Below the pieces are notes generated by a model that saw only the letters and a program-made list of their open reading frames with translations, was not told the origin of the DNA and made no database searches. Below, one piece after another: positions 1 through 6,125 of a DNA stretch of 19,079 nt. This DNA is from an uncultured Succinatimonas sp. (lineage in GTDB: Bacteria > Pseudomonadota > Gammaproteobacteria > Enterobacterales > Succinivibrionaceae): positions 1-19,079 of the forward strand of contig USBR01000019.1 of the NCBI GenBank assembly GCA_900552905.1, written 5' to 3'. Both the position numbers and the translations under genes were made by a program. The stretch's first letter is position 1. Each line of letters starts with the position of its first letter.

Positions 1-2
1 AA

Positions 3-134
3 AAACTCACTTTTTTCATTGGATTTTTAAGTGACCACAGAGATCCGTTAGAACCGAGATTTTTGCATTTTAAAGCTCAGAAGAAAAATGCGCTTTTAGA
101 TGCAAATTTTATAAGGCCAAAAGCTTTTCTTTAA
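3..134 (+). CDS. possible 3' end of an upstream gene (43 open codons)
   Basis: This frame is open from the left edge to a TAA at 132-134 and would encode the last 43 residues of a protein ending FIRPKAFL. It is the only plus-strand frame that stays open here, and a hairpin that could terminate it follows at 177-200. Against it, all three arginines use AGA or AGG, which the ribosomal genes next door avoid, and 43 open codons can occur by chance in AT-rich DNA. I recognise no family. Confidence 0.2.
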   Translation, partial: KLTFFIGFLSDHRDPLEPRFLHFKAQKKNALLDANFIRPKAFL

Positions 135-176
135 GGAAGGAGGGCGACTTTATCTAAGTTTTACTGCAGATAGGGC

Positions 177-201
177 AAAATGGCATCTGCAAGCCATTTT
201 T
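177..201 (+). terminator. possible terminator upstream of the rpsF promoter
   Basis: AAAATGGC (177-184) and GCCATTTT (193-200) form a perfect 8-bp stem with an 8-nt loop, running into five T residues. A competing stem, TGCAGAT (165-171) with ATCTGCA (185-191), shares the loop. It would insulate the rpsF promoter from an upstream transcript. The T-run is short, so strength is uncertain. Confidence 0.45.
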
Positions 202-225
202 ATGCCAAATTTTTGTAAAAAAAAC

Positions 226-253
226 TTGATAATAGTTTTAAATTTACTATAAT
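226..253 (+). promoter_or_regulatory. sigma-70 promoter of the rpsF operon
   Basis: TTGATA (226-231) and TATAAT (248-253) are separated by 16 bp, inside an A/T-rich stretch with an A8 run just upstream that could serve as an UP element. Transcription would start near 260, leaving a leader of about 90 nt before the rpsF ATG. This is the best-matching promoter in the window, as expected for a ribosomal protein operon. Confidence 0.8.
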
Positions 254-259
254 ATTCGC

Positions 260-353
260 CATTCAGTCATGTGGTTTTAGACCACATCAGCTTCCTTGTC
301 TGATAATTTGACTGATTTATCAGACTATTAATCCGTAAGGGGCATTTTAATGC
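260..353 (+). promoter_or_regulatory. structured 5' leader of rpsF, candidate S6:S18 autoregulatory element
   Basis: Three inverted repeats lie between the transcript start and the rpsF ATG: ATGTGGT 269-275 with ACCACAT 281-287; GTCTGATAA 298-306 with TTATCAGAC 317-325; and CAGTCA 264-269 with TGACTG 309-314. The 3' arm of the last sits in the loop of the second, so it would form a pseudoknot. A CCG (333-335) precedes the Shine-Dalgarno AAGGGG, and GCAT/ATGC (342-353) can occlude the ATG. In many bacteria the S6:S18 complex binds a CCG-containing leader of this operon to repress it; assigning that motif here is inference. Confidence 0.5.
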
Positions 354-775
354 GTAACTACGAAATTGTTTTCCTGGTACACCCGGATCAGTCCGATCAG
401 GTTCCAGGTATGATCGAGCGCTACACTGGCGAAATCGAGAAGACTGGCGGTAAAGTACACCGTCTTGAGAATTGGGGCCGTCGTCAGCTGGCTTACCCTA
501 TTCAGAAATTACACAAGGCTCACTATGTTTTAATGAACGTAGAGGCCACTCAGGAAGCCATCGATGCTATCGAAGAGAACTTCCGTTACAATGACGCTGT
601 AATTCGTAACCTCGTTCTGCGTACCGAAGAGCCGGTAACCGAGCAGTCCCCGATGATGAAGGCTCGTGATGAGCGTCGTCCTCGTGATGAGGAAGGCGAG
701 CGCGTTGCTCGTAAGGTTGAGGCTGAGGCTGAGACCGAGACTGCCGAAGAAGCTGTTGAAGCTCAGGCTGAATAA
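350..775 (+). CDS. rpsF: 30S ribosomal protein S6
   Basis: S6 forms a heterodimer with S18 on the platform of the small subunit. The protein has 141 residues and begins [15 protein letters not shown], the usual S6 first strand; the core to about residue 95 carries the expected [14 protein letters not shown] and [16 protein letters not shown] segments. After that comes a charged tail of about 45 residues, rich in Glu and Ala and ending in Glu. E. coli S6 also has an acidic tail, which RimK extends with glutamates; this one is several residues longer. AAGGGG lies 7-8 nt before the ATG. First gene of rpsF-rpsR-rplI, 11 nt before rpsR, with no priB between them. Confidence 0.98.
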   Translation: MRNYEIVFLVHPDQSDQVPGMIERYTGEIEKTGGKVHRLENWGRRQLAYPIQKLHKAHYVLMNVEATQEAIDAIEENFRYNDAVIRNLVLRTEEPVTEQSPMMKARDERRPRDEEGERVARKVEAEAETETAEEAVEAQAE

Positions 776-786
776 GGAGAATTACC

Positions 787-1017
787 ATGGCTCATTATTT
801 TCACCGTCGTAAGTTCTGCCGTTTCACTGCAGAAGGCGTAACTGAGATCGATTACAAAGACGTCGCTCTCTTAAAGAACTACATTACCGAGTCCGGTAAG
901 ATTGTTCCTAGCCGTATCACCGGTACTAGTGCTAAGTATCAGCGCCAGCTCGCTACCGCAATCAAGCGTGCTCGTTACCTGGCTTTATTGCCTTACACTG
1001 ACCTGCAAGGCCGCTAA
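787..1017 (+). CDS. rpsR: 30S ribosomal protein S18
   Basis: S18 is the partner of S6 on the 30S platform. The 76-residue product matches the family along its whole length (E. coli has 75): [13 protein letters not shown] at the N terminus, [25 protein letters not shown] in the middle, and a basic [18 protein letters not shown] end that contacts 16S rRNA. A strong Shine-Dalgarno AAGGAGA lies 6 nt before the ATG. It follows rpsF after 11 nt and precedes rplI by 20 nt, so all three should share one transcript from the promoter at 226-253. Confidence 0.98.
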   Translation: MAHYFHRRKFCRFTAEGVTEIDYKDVALLKNYITESGKIVPSRITGTSAKYQRQLATAIKRARYLALLPYTDLQGR

Positions 1018-1037
1018 ACTGATATAGGAAGTACATA

Positions 1038-1490
1038 ATGGAAGTTATTCTGTTAGATAAGATTGCCCACTTAGGCGGTCTTGGTGATAAGGTTAAAGTT
1101 CGCAATGGTTTTGCTCGTAACTTCTTATTACCTCAGAAAAAGGCTGTTCTCGCTAACAAAGAGAACTTAGCTAAGTTTGAGGCTCAGCGTGCTGAGCTCG
1201 AGGCTCGTATCGCTGCTGAGTTAAGCGCTGCTACTGAGCGTGCTAATGCAATTGCTGCTATTGGCAAGTTCACCATCGCTGCTTTAGCTGGTGATGAGGG
1301 TAAGCTCTTCGGTTCTATCGGTACTCGCGACATCGCCGATGCTGTTACTGCAGCTGGTGTCGAGATCCACAAGTCTGAAGTTCGTTTACCTGAGGGTGTT
1401 TTACGTTCTGTTGGTGAGTATGCTATCGCCTTACAGTTACACCCGGATGTTAAGATCGACATCACTTTAGAGATCGTTCCTTCTAAGTAA
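1038..1490 (+). CDS. rplI: 50S ribosomal protein L9
   Basis: L9 binds 23S rRNA near the base of the L1 stalk and helps to keep reading frame. The 150-residue protein (E. coli 149) starts with [19 protein letters not shown] and contains the RNA-binding [15 protein letters not shown] segment. A long Ala/Glu-rich connecting helix covers about residues 42-75, and a C-terminal domain ends in [13 protein letters not shown] lies about 8 nt before the ATG. Last gene of the operon; a strong intrinsic terminator follows after about 30 nt. Confidence 0.98.
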   Translation: MEVILLDKIAHLGGLGDKVKVRNGFARNFLLPQKKAVLANKENLAKFEAQRAELEARIAAELSAATERANAIAAIGKFTIAALAGDEGKLFGSIGTRDIADAVTAAGVEIHKSEVRLPEGVLRSVGEYAIALQLHPDVKIDITLEIVPSK

Positions 1491-1518
1491 TTTAGATTGA
1501 ATATTTCTAAATAAAAAT

Positions 1519-1546
1519 GGCTCGTAGAAATACGGGCCTTTTTTTT
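1519..1546 (+). terminator. terminator of the rpsF-rpsR-rplI operon
   Basis: GGCTCGTA (1519-1526) and TACGGGCC (1531-1538) pair over 8 bp with one U-G wobble around a GAAA tetraloop, followed directly by eight T residues. A small extra stem, TTTAGA 1491-1496 with TCTAAA 1506-1511, lies just before it. Confidence 0.92.
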
Positions 1547-1565
1547 GAAAAGTATTTCTTGCTAG

Positions 1566-1589
1566 AATAGGCCTTATTTTGTGCCTATT
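1566..1589. promoter_or_regulatory. inverted repeat upstream of the DNA methylase gene
   Basis: AATAGGC (1566-1572) and GCCTATT (1583-1589) form a perfect 7-bp dyad with a 10-bp spacer in the 60-bp gap between the rplI terminator and the methylase ATG. No T-run follows, so it is not a terminator. I could not place a convincing -35/-10 pair around it. It could be an operator or a leader hairpin. Confidence 0.35.
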
Positions 1590-1606
1590 ATCAATAAGAT
1601 CCGTAT

Positions 1607-2476
1607 ATGCATAGTATCGACAAAAACCACAAGTATGGTCCCTTTATCAAATGGGTAGGCGGTAAGAGCCGTAGCGTCAATAAGCTTGCGCTCTGGGTGC
1701 CTGAGCATATCGATACCTATGTAGAGCCCTTTGTCGGCTCAGGCGCGATGTTCTTTAAGCTCAATTTTAAGCATGCCATTATCAATGATTTAAATTCCGA
1801 GCTTATCTGCGCCTATAGACAGATACGCGATAATGTTGAGGAATTAAAGTCGATTTTGCGCACCTTTAAAAATGAAAAAGAGATGTTTTTAGAGGTAAGA
1901 GCTTGGGATCGCGAGGCTGATTTTGCCTTACGTCCTGAGGTTGAACACGCCGCGCGCATTATCTATCTTATCAAGACCTGCTTTAATGGGCTCTATCGCG
2001 TCAATTCCAAAAATTATTTCAATACTCCTTTTGGTAAGGTCAAACCTAATATCTGCGATGAGGCGGTATTAGATAGTTGCTCGGAGTATTTAAATAAATT
2101 TGATACGCAGATCTATAATCTGCCTTATCACGAGCTTTTAGATAAGATCCCTAAAGGGGCTTTTGTCTATTTAGATCCGCCTTATTATCCCTTGTCTAAG
2201 ACTTCAAGCTTTACAAGCTATCAGCCTAATACCTGGGTTGAAGACAGTCAGATCAAGCTCTTTGAGTTTTGCTGTGAATTACATCGACGTGGGATTAAAT
2301 TCATGCAGAGCAATAGTGCGTGTGACTTTATTGAAGATCTCTATAAAAAGCACTTTAAGCTTGAGTATATCGACGTTGCTCGCAGTATCAATAGCGATAT
2401 TAAAAAGCGTGGCGCCATTAAAGAAGTGGTGATTATGAATTACACTAGCCGCGGTCTGTTAAGGCGCTCGGTGTAA
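1607..2476 (+). CDS. DNA adenine N6-methyltransferase, Dam/DpnM (D12) class, probable GATC specificity
   Basis: This enzyme would transfer a methyl group from S-adenosylmethionine to adenine N6. The 289-residue protein has the alpha-class order: IKWVGGK at 14-20, the AdoMet motif EPFVGSG at 40-46, the catalytic DPPY at 190-193, then PLSKTSSFTSY. The segments ARIIYL...FNGLYRVNSKN.FN.PFGK and the end EVVIMNY are, from memory, closer to DpnM/DpnIIA of Streptococcus than to E. coli Dam. GATC specificity is inferred from both relatives. No restriction endonuclease gene is adjacent, so it looks solitary and could serve mismatch repair or regulation. The ribosome binding site is weak (AATAAGA), and a GATC lies 6 bp before the ATG. 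It may have its own promoter behind the rplI terminator. Confidence 0.88.
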   Translation: MHSIDKNHKYGPFIKWVGGKSRSVNKLALWVPEHIDTYVEPFVGSGAMFFKLNFKHAIINDLNSELICAYRQIRDNVEELKSILRTFKNEKEMFLEVRAWDREADFALRPEVEHAARIIYLIKTCFNGLYRVNSKNYFNTPFGKVKPNICDEAVLDSCSEYLNKFDTQIYNLPYHELLDKIPKGAFVYLDPPYYPLSKTSSFTSYQPNTWVEDSQIKLFEFCCELHRRGIKFMQSNSACDFIEDLYKKHFKLEYIDVARSINSDIKKRGAIKEVVIMNYTSRGLLRRSV

Positions 2477-2477
2477 T

Positions 2478-2507
2478 AAAAAAGCTCTGAAAGGGTGTTT
2501 TCAGAGC
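2478..2507 (-). terminator. terminator of the lptE-sanA operon, in the convergent gap with the methylase
   Basis: GCTCTGAAA (2484-2492) and TTTCAGAGC (2499-2507) form a perfect 9-bp stem with a 6-nt loop. On the minus strand the stem runs into TTTTTT (2478-2483), so it mainly stops leftward transcription from sanA. On the plus strand only a broken T-run follows, so stopping the methylase transcript there would be weaker. Confidence 0.85.
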
Positions 2508-2522
2508 CTTTACAGCTTTTAT

Positions 2523-3635
2523 CTAGTAATAATCCCAAGGATCACCATTGAAGGTCTTAATATCGGTGCGGATACGGCGCCTTTGATGTTTAGGGGGCGC
2601 CTTTTTCTCCTGAGAGATGTCTTCTTGTGGATCGATATAGGTATTATTGCCCTGAGAGAGACTTTCTGCAGCATGCTCCTGTGAGTCTTCAATAGCCTGA
2701 TTTTGCTCCTCAGAGAAGAGCTGTGCCTGTAAGAGCTCATCTTCTTGACTTGCGGTGCTATCGCGGCTGATATCTGATAATTGCTCAATGGCCTTTTGAT
2801 AGCGGGCGCTATCGCTAGGCTTTTTAGCTATGAGCTTTAAGGTCTCAAAATCTTGCTGTGATTTGAGGATCTCGGCATTATCAGTAGGGAGCTTAATCTT
2901 TGAGGTCGGCACACGCGGCTTATTGGAGATTTGCTTAGGCAAAGGTGAGGCTCCGATAGTGATGGGATCTCCTAAGAAATGCGGTTGTGTATTGAGGAAA
3001 TACACATCCATAATGCATTTTATGCGGGCAAAGAGCTCGCGAATGGCGACTTTAGAGAAGGGACCATAATCAGGGGTGAGCGCATTATAGCCTACGGCAT
3101 TGATGTCATTATGAGCGGCAATAAAGAGCGCCCGCTCATTATGAAATTCCTGCGAGATAATGGTGAAGTTTTGCTGTAAGAAGACCTTATTGGCGCGAAT
3201 AACGCTATCTAAGGTACTGATACCGGCAAAATCGAAGATAATATGCTCAGGCTTAACTCCTGCCTTTAATAAAGAGCGCTGCATTTGGCGCGGTTCATTA
3301 TAGGATTCATGGCGATTGTCACCTGAGACTAAAATATAATCGATCTTGTGGGCATTATAGAGCTCAACTGCCGCTAAGATCCTATAGGTGAAATAGTCAT
3401 TAGGCTGACCTGAGCTCTCTTTAGGAGAAGTACCTAAAAGTAAGCCTACCTTATTGTGGGGCATATCATTGAGGTTATCGTAGGTATTAAAAGCATAGCT
3501 TGAAATCCTAAATAACGACAGCATGATAAAGAGGGCGAACACTAAGATCGCAACCATAAACAAATAGGTGAGGATCTTCATGAAGGAGGAGAGATCGCGT
3601 CCGAAGATCTCCTCACGCTCCCGGTACTTTCTCAC
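2523..3635 (-). CDS. sanA: SanA-like inner-membrane protein (DUF218/YdcF superfamily) with a long C-terminal tail
   Basis: E. coli SanA is an inner-membrane protein that affects envelope permeability and vancomycin resistance; its biochemical role is unclear. Here a membrane segment covers about residues 20-42. The DUF218 core (about 60-220) shares VGLLLGT, YILVSGDN (S104-N107), SYNEP, the STLDSVIRA segment and SQEFHNERALFIA with SanA. E. coli SanA has about 239 residues; this one has 370 because of a Q/S/E/K-rich, probably disordered tail from about 235, presumably periplasmic. The start is GTG at 3635: AAGG lies about 8 nt upstream, whereas the internal ATG at codon 19 has none. Last gene of the leftward operon, 9 nt after ybeD, where lipB-lipA usually sit. 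Confidence 0.85.
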   Translation of the reverse strand: MRKYREREEIFGRDLSSFMKILTYLFMVAILVFALFIMLSLFRISSYAFNTYDNLNDMPHNKVGLLLGTSPKESSGQPNDYFTYRILAAVELYNAHKIDYILVSGDNRHESYNEPRQMQRSLLKAGVKPEHIIFDFAGISTLDSVIRANKVFLQQNFTIISQEFHNERALFIAAHNDINAVGYNALTPDYGPFSKVAIRELFARIKCIMDVYFLNTQPHFLGDPITIGASPLPKQISNKPRVPTSKIKLPTDNAEILKSQQDFETLKLIAKKPSDSARYQKAIEQLSDISRDSTASQEDELLQAQLFSEEQNQAIEDSQEHAAESLSQGNNTYIDPQEDISQEKKAPPKHQRRRIRTDIKTFNGDPWDYY

Positions 3636-3644
3636 TTAGACACC

Positions 3645-3929
3645 TTACATTATATGTTTAACACAGTCTAAAGCTCCGACATTTTCATAAACAATCTTCA
3701 AATGTTTCGGAGATTTAATTCTGACGGGCACAGTATAGGAAAGATACTGACCATTGCGGCTTTTACGCGGTGGCTCTGTGATCTTATGGACACTGCCGTG
3801 CTCGATGCGATCACAGGCTAATTTGACTTTATCTAAAGCCTCAGTATCTGAGGCAATGACAATGACTCTAAAGTCAATAATTGCCGGAAATTCGATGAGG
3901 TGTTCGAGCTTTTGATAAGCATCACTCAT
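3645..3929 (-). CDS. ybeD: YbeD family protein (DUF493)
   Basis: A small cytoplasmic protein of unproven function with an ACT-like ferredoxin fold. The 94 residues match E. coli YbeD (87) in LEHLIEFPAIIDFRVIVIA, the GQYLSYTVPV strand and the final VYENVGALDCVKHIM. It follows dacA after 12 nt, the standard position in gammaproteobacteria, with GCAGG about 8 nt before the ATG. A regulatory role is often guessed from the ACT-like fold; nothing in the sequence decides it. Confidence 0.92.
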   Translation of the reverse strand: MSDAYQKLEHLIEFPAIIDFRVIVIASDTEALDKVKLACDRIEHGSVHKITEPPRKSRNGQYLSYTVPVRIKSPKHLKIVYENVGALDCVKHIM

Positions 3930-3941
3930 GATAAACCTGCC

Positions 3942-5204
3942 TTATTTATTATCAGAAATAAAGAACATGACAATGCGATCCCAAGCTTTGCTAAAGAAGC
4001 TGCCTTCGCCTACATCCTCAAGGGCAACCAGCGGCGATGAGGTCAAGGTCACATCATCAAGCTTAACATCGATGACACCTAAGACGGTACCAGCTTTGAG
4101 CGGCGCGACAAAGGTAGACTGCTTTAAGCGATAGCTGATCTTTAATTTGTCCTGACGGCCACGCGGGATAAGCAAGCTTAAATCGTTCTTTAAGCCTAAT
4201 TTAACGGTATCTTGATTGCCCATACGCACAGTTCTCTCTAATAAAGAGATATCAGCCTTGTAGGGGGTGTATTGCTCAAAATAACGGAAACCATAGCTCA
4301 ATAAAGCCTTGCAGTAAGCTGCACGCTTTTTCTCAGCCGGAGCACCGATAACAGCGGCGATGAGGCGGGAATTGCCTTCAACTGCGGAGGCGACGAGATT
4401 ATAACCTACCTGAGAGAGGTGACCGGTTTTAATGCCGTCAACGTGCATGGAGGTATCCCATAATAGGCGATTGCGGTTAATCTGCTTGATGCCGTTAAAG
4501 GTGAATTCCTTTTGACTGTAGATAGCGTATTCCTCAGGGAGATCGCGAATGAGCGCACGACCTAAGAGGGCCATGTCATAAGCTGTGGAATAGTTTTCCT
4601 CATCATAAAGACCGTGGACGTTGGCAAAGTGAGTGTTCTTAAGACCTAATTTCTGTGCATAGGTATTCATAACGCTCACAAAGCCTTCCTGCGTGCCGGC
4701 TAAGTGAATGGCCATGGCCACACAGGCATCATTACCTGATTGAATGATGATACCCTTAACGAGATCGCCAACCTTAATGGTCTTACCGACTTCGATGAAC
4801 ATCTTTGAGGAATCGCTATAGCGTTTAGACCAGGCATCTTCAGTGATGACGACATCATCATCCATGTGCAGACGGCCAGCCTTAAGCTCCATACCGATAA
4901 CATAGGAAGTCATCATCTTCGTTAAAGAGGCCGGCCAAATACGCTCATTGCTATTGTGCTCGGTGATGATACGACCTGAAAAATAATCCATTAAAACCCA
5001 AGACTGAGCCTCGAAGGTCGGCGGCTCAGGAATGACAATGGGGGCAGGCTGTGTAGCATTTAAAGTCGGAGTTTGACCCTGAGCGGCGTTTTGATTACCG
5101 CCTTTCATCTGTGCAAAAGGATCAGGAATAGCCTCTGAGGCGGCGTAGACAATACTTGTAGAAAAAATAAGACCTAGAAAAAGACCTTTTACTAATTTAT
5201 ACAT
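3942..5204 (-). CDS. dacA: D-alanyl-D-alanine carboxypeptidase, PBP5/PBP6 type
   Basis: Removes the terminal D-Ala from peptidoglycan pentapeptides in the periplasm. The signal peptide MYKLVKGLFLGLIFSTSIVYA is followed by an unusual Q/N/P-rich linker (about 26-62). The three active-site motifs are present: S93-LT-K96, SGN at 156-158 and KTG at 259-261. Then come a PBP5 beta domain (LLIPRGR...) and a C-terminal amphipathic anchor helix (GEGSFFSKAWDRIVMFF) like the one holding PBP5 on the inner membrane. Length 420 (E. coli 403). It starts 15 nt after rlpA. The nearest Shine-Dalgarno, AAGG (5218-5221), overlaps the rlpA stop and lies 13 nt from the ATG, a long spacing that may lower translation. 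Confidence 0.96.
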   Translation of the reverse strand: MYKLVKGLFLGLIFSTSIVYAASEAIPDPFAQMKGGNQNAAQGQTPTLNATQPAPIVIPEPPTFEAQSWVLMDYFSGRIITEHNSNERIWPASLTKMMTSYVIGMELKAGRLHMDDDVVITEDAWSKRYSDSSKMFIEVGKTIKVGDLVKGIIIQSGNDACVAMAIHLAGTQEGFVSVMNTYAQKLGLKNTHFANVHGLYDEENYSTAYDMALLGRALIRDLPEEYAIYSQKEFTFNGIKQINRNRLLWDTSMHVDGIKTGHLSQVGYNLVASAVEGNSRLIAAVIGAPAEKKRAAYCKALLSYGFRYFEQYTPYKADISLLERTVRMGNQDTVKLGLKNDLSLLIPRGRQDKLKISYRLKQSTFVAPLKAGTVLGVIDVKLDDVTLTSSPLVALEDVGEGSFFSKAWDRIVMFFISDNK

Positions 5205-5219
5205 TTAAAAATCATTACC

Positions 5220-6125
5220 TTATAACTTTTTGGTAAAACAATCGTTAAAGCCTAAATCCTTAAGGGAGCTGACAGCATCGGCGATTTCAGCTGAAGCTAG
5301 AGGTCCGACGAGGACGCGATTAACACTGCCATCTTGCATGACGATGACCGGATAATTGACCTTATTTTTGACATAATGCATGGTTTCTAAGGCTTTAGAA
5401 TAATCTCGATTGGAGACTAATTGTACATAATCGCGACCGGCTTTAGAGCCCGTATAGTTTACGCTAGGATGCTCATTTTTTACAGTATTAGCCGCAATTG
5501 CCATATTGGCCTTAGGGGTGCCTTTAGCATTAGCTAAGACATTGCCCTCACGTACATCGATAAGCTCAATACGCACTTTAGCTGTACCCTTAGCGGTGAC
5601 ATTGAGATAACGAGCGGCACCTTCTGAGAGATCTAAGATACGATTACCATGGAAGGGACCACGATCGTTGACTCTGACAATGATCTTTTTGCCATTGTGT
5701 AAATTAGTGACAAGGAGATAGCACGGTAAGGGTAAATTCTTATGGGCGGCACTGAAACCCTTTTGATTATAGGTCTCACCTAATGAGGTTTTCTTGCCAT
5801 GAAAGCCTGGGCCATACCAAGAGGCGGTACCTTCTTCGATATAGGAATGGGTACCACGCCAGACCTGATAATTTTGGCCGAGGACAGTATAGTCCTTATT
5901 GGTGCCATTGCTCTTTTGTACTTCATAGCGAATGGTCGAGCCACTGACTCCACTGAGATTGACAGGGGAACTTTGTGGCTTAGGGCGGGTGTTATTTGGG
6001 CCGGTACCATAGGAATAAGCACCACCACTACTACTATGGCTACCACCTGAGGAGGAGCAGCCTGAGATAATGAGGCCTAGCGAGATGACACTAGCTAAAA
6101 ATAAACAACTACCTTTTTTGATCAC
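5220..6125 (-). CDS. rlpA: septal ring lipoprotein RlpA, DPBB plus SPOR domains
   Basis: An outer-membrane lipoprotein; in Pseudomonas aeruginosa RlpA is a lytic transglycosylase specific for glycan strands lacking stem peptides. The signal peptide ends in the lipobox LIISGC with Cys23 followed by Ser, which avoids the inner-membrane retention signal. A Ser/Gly/Tyr-rich spacer follows. The double-psi beta-barrel (about 97-190) has EGTASWYGPGFHGKKTSLGE, the conserved SAAH (H128) and NDRGP (D154), the likely active-site residues. The C-terminal SPOR domain (about 232-301, YVQLVSNRDYSKA, VLVGPL) binds denuded septal peptidoglycan. The start overlaps the mltB stop by 4 nt (ATGA), indicating coupled translation. 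Confidence 0.95.
   Translation of the reverse strand: MIKKGSCLFLASVISLGLIISGCSSSGGSHSSSGGAYSYGTGPNNTRPKPQSSPVNLSGVSGSTIRYEVQKSNGTNKDYTVLGQNYQVWRGTHSYIEEGTASWYGPGFHGKKTSLGETYNQKGFSAAHKNLPLPCYLLVTNLHNGKKIIVRVNDRGPFHGNRILDLSEGAARYLNVTAKGTAKVRIELIDVREGNVLANAKGTPKANMAIAANTVKNEHPSVNYTGSKAGRDYVQLVSNRDYSKALETMHYVKNKVNYPVIVMQDGSVNRVLVGPLASAEIADAVSSLKDLGFNDCFTKKL

Larger units (their letters stand above)
1..349. other. non-coding stretch upstream of rpsF
   Basis: No convincing complete gene lies here. Contents from left to right: a doubtful open tail (3-134); A/T-rich inverted repeats (for example GCATTTT 65-71 with AAAATGC 85-91); an isolated purine run AAGGAAGGAGG near 132-143 that looks like a ribosome binding site but has no suitable start codon after it; a hairpin at 177-200; the rpsF promoter at 226-253; and the structured rpsF leader. 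Confidence 0.6.

Noticed and set aside
40..110. Possible tRNA or small RNA upstream of rpsF
   Set aside because: The A/T-rich inverted repeats do not fold into a cloverleaf, and there is no TTC-type T-arm or CCA end.
2519..2788. 89-codon frame inside sanA
   Set aside because: Overlaps the sanA tail in another frame. The sanA frame continues a recognised domain, is tightly spaced in the operon and has a suitable ribosome binding site.
2830..3069. 79-codon plus-strand frame antisense to sanA
   Set aside because: Antisense shadow without a ribosome binding site or recognisable family.
5192..5215. Seven-codon frame (MIFKCIN) overlapping the dacA start
   Set aside because: It could be a coupling peptide because AAGG lies just upstream, but the spacing of 2 nt is too short and such tiny frames are common.
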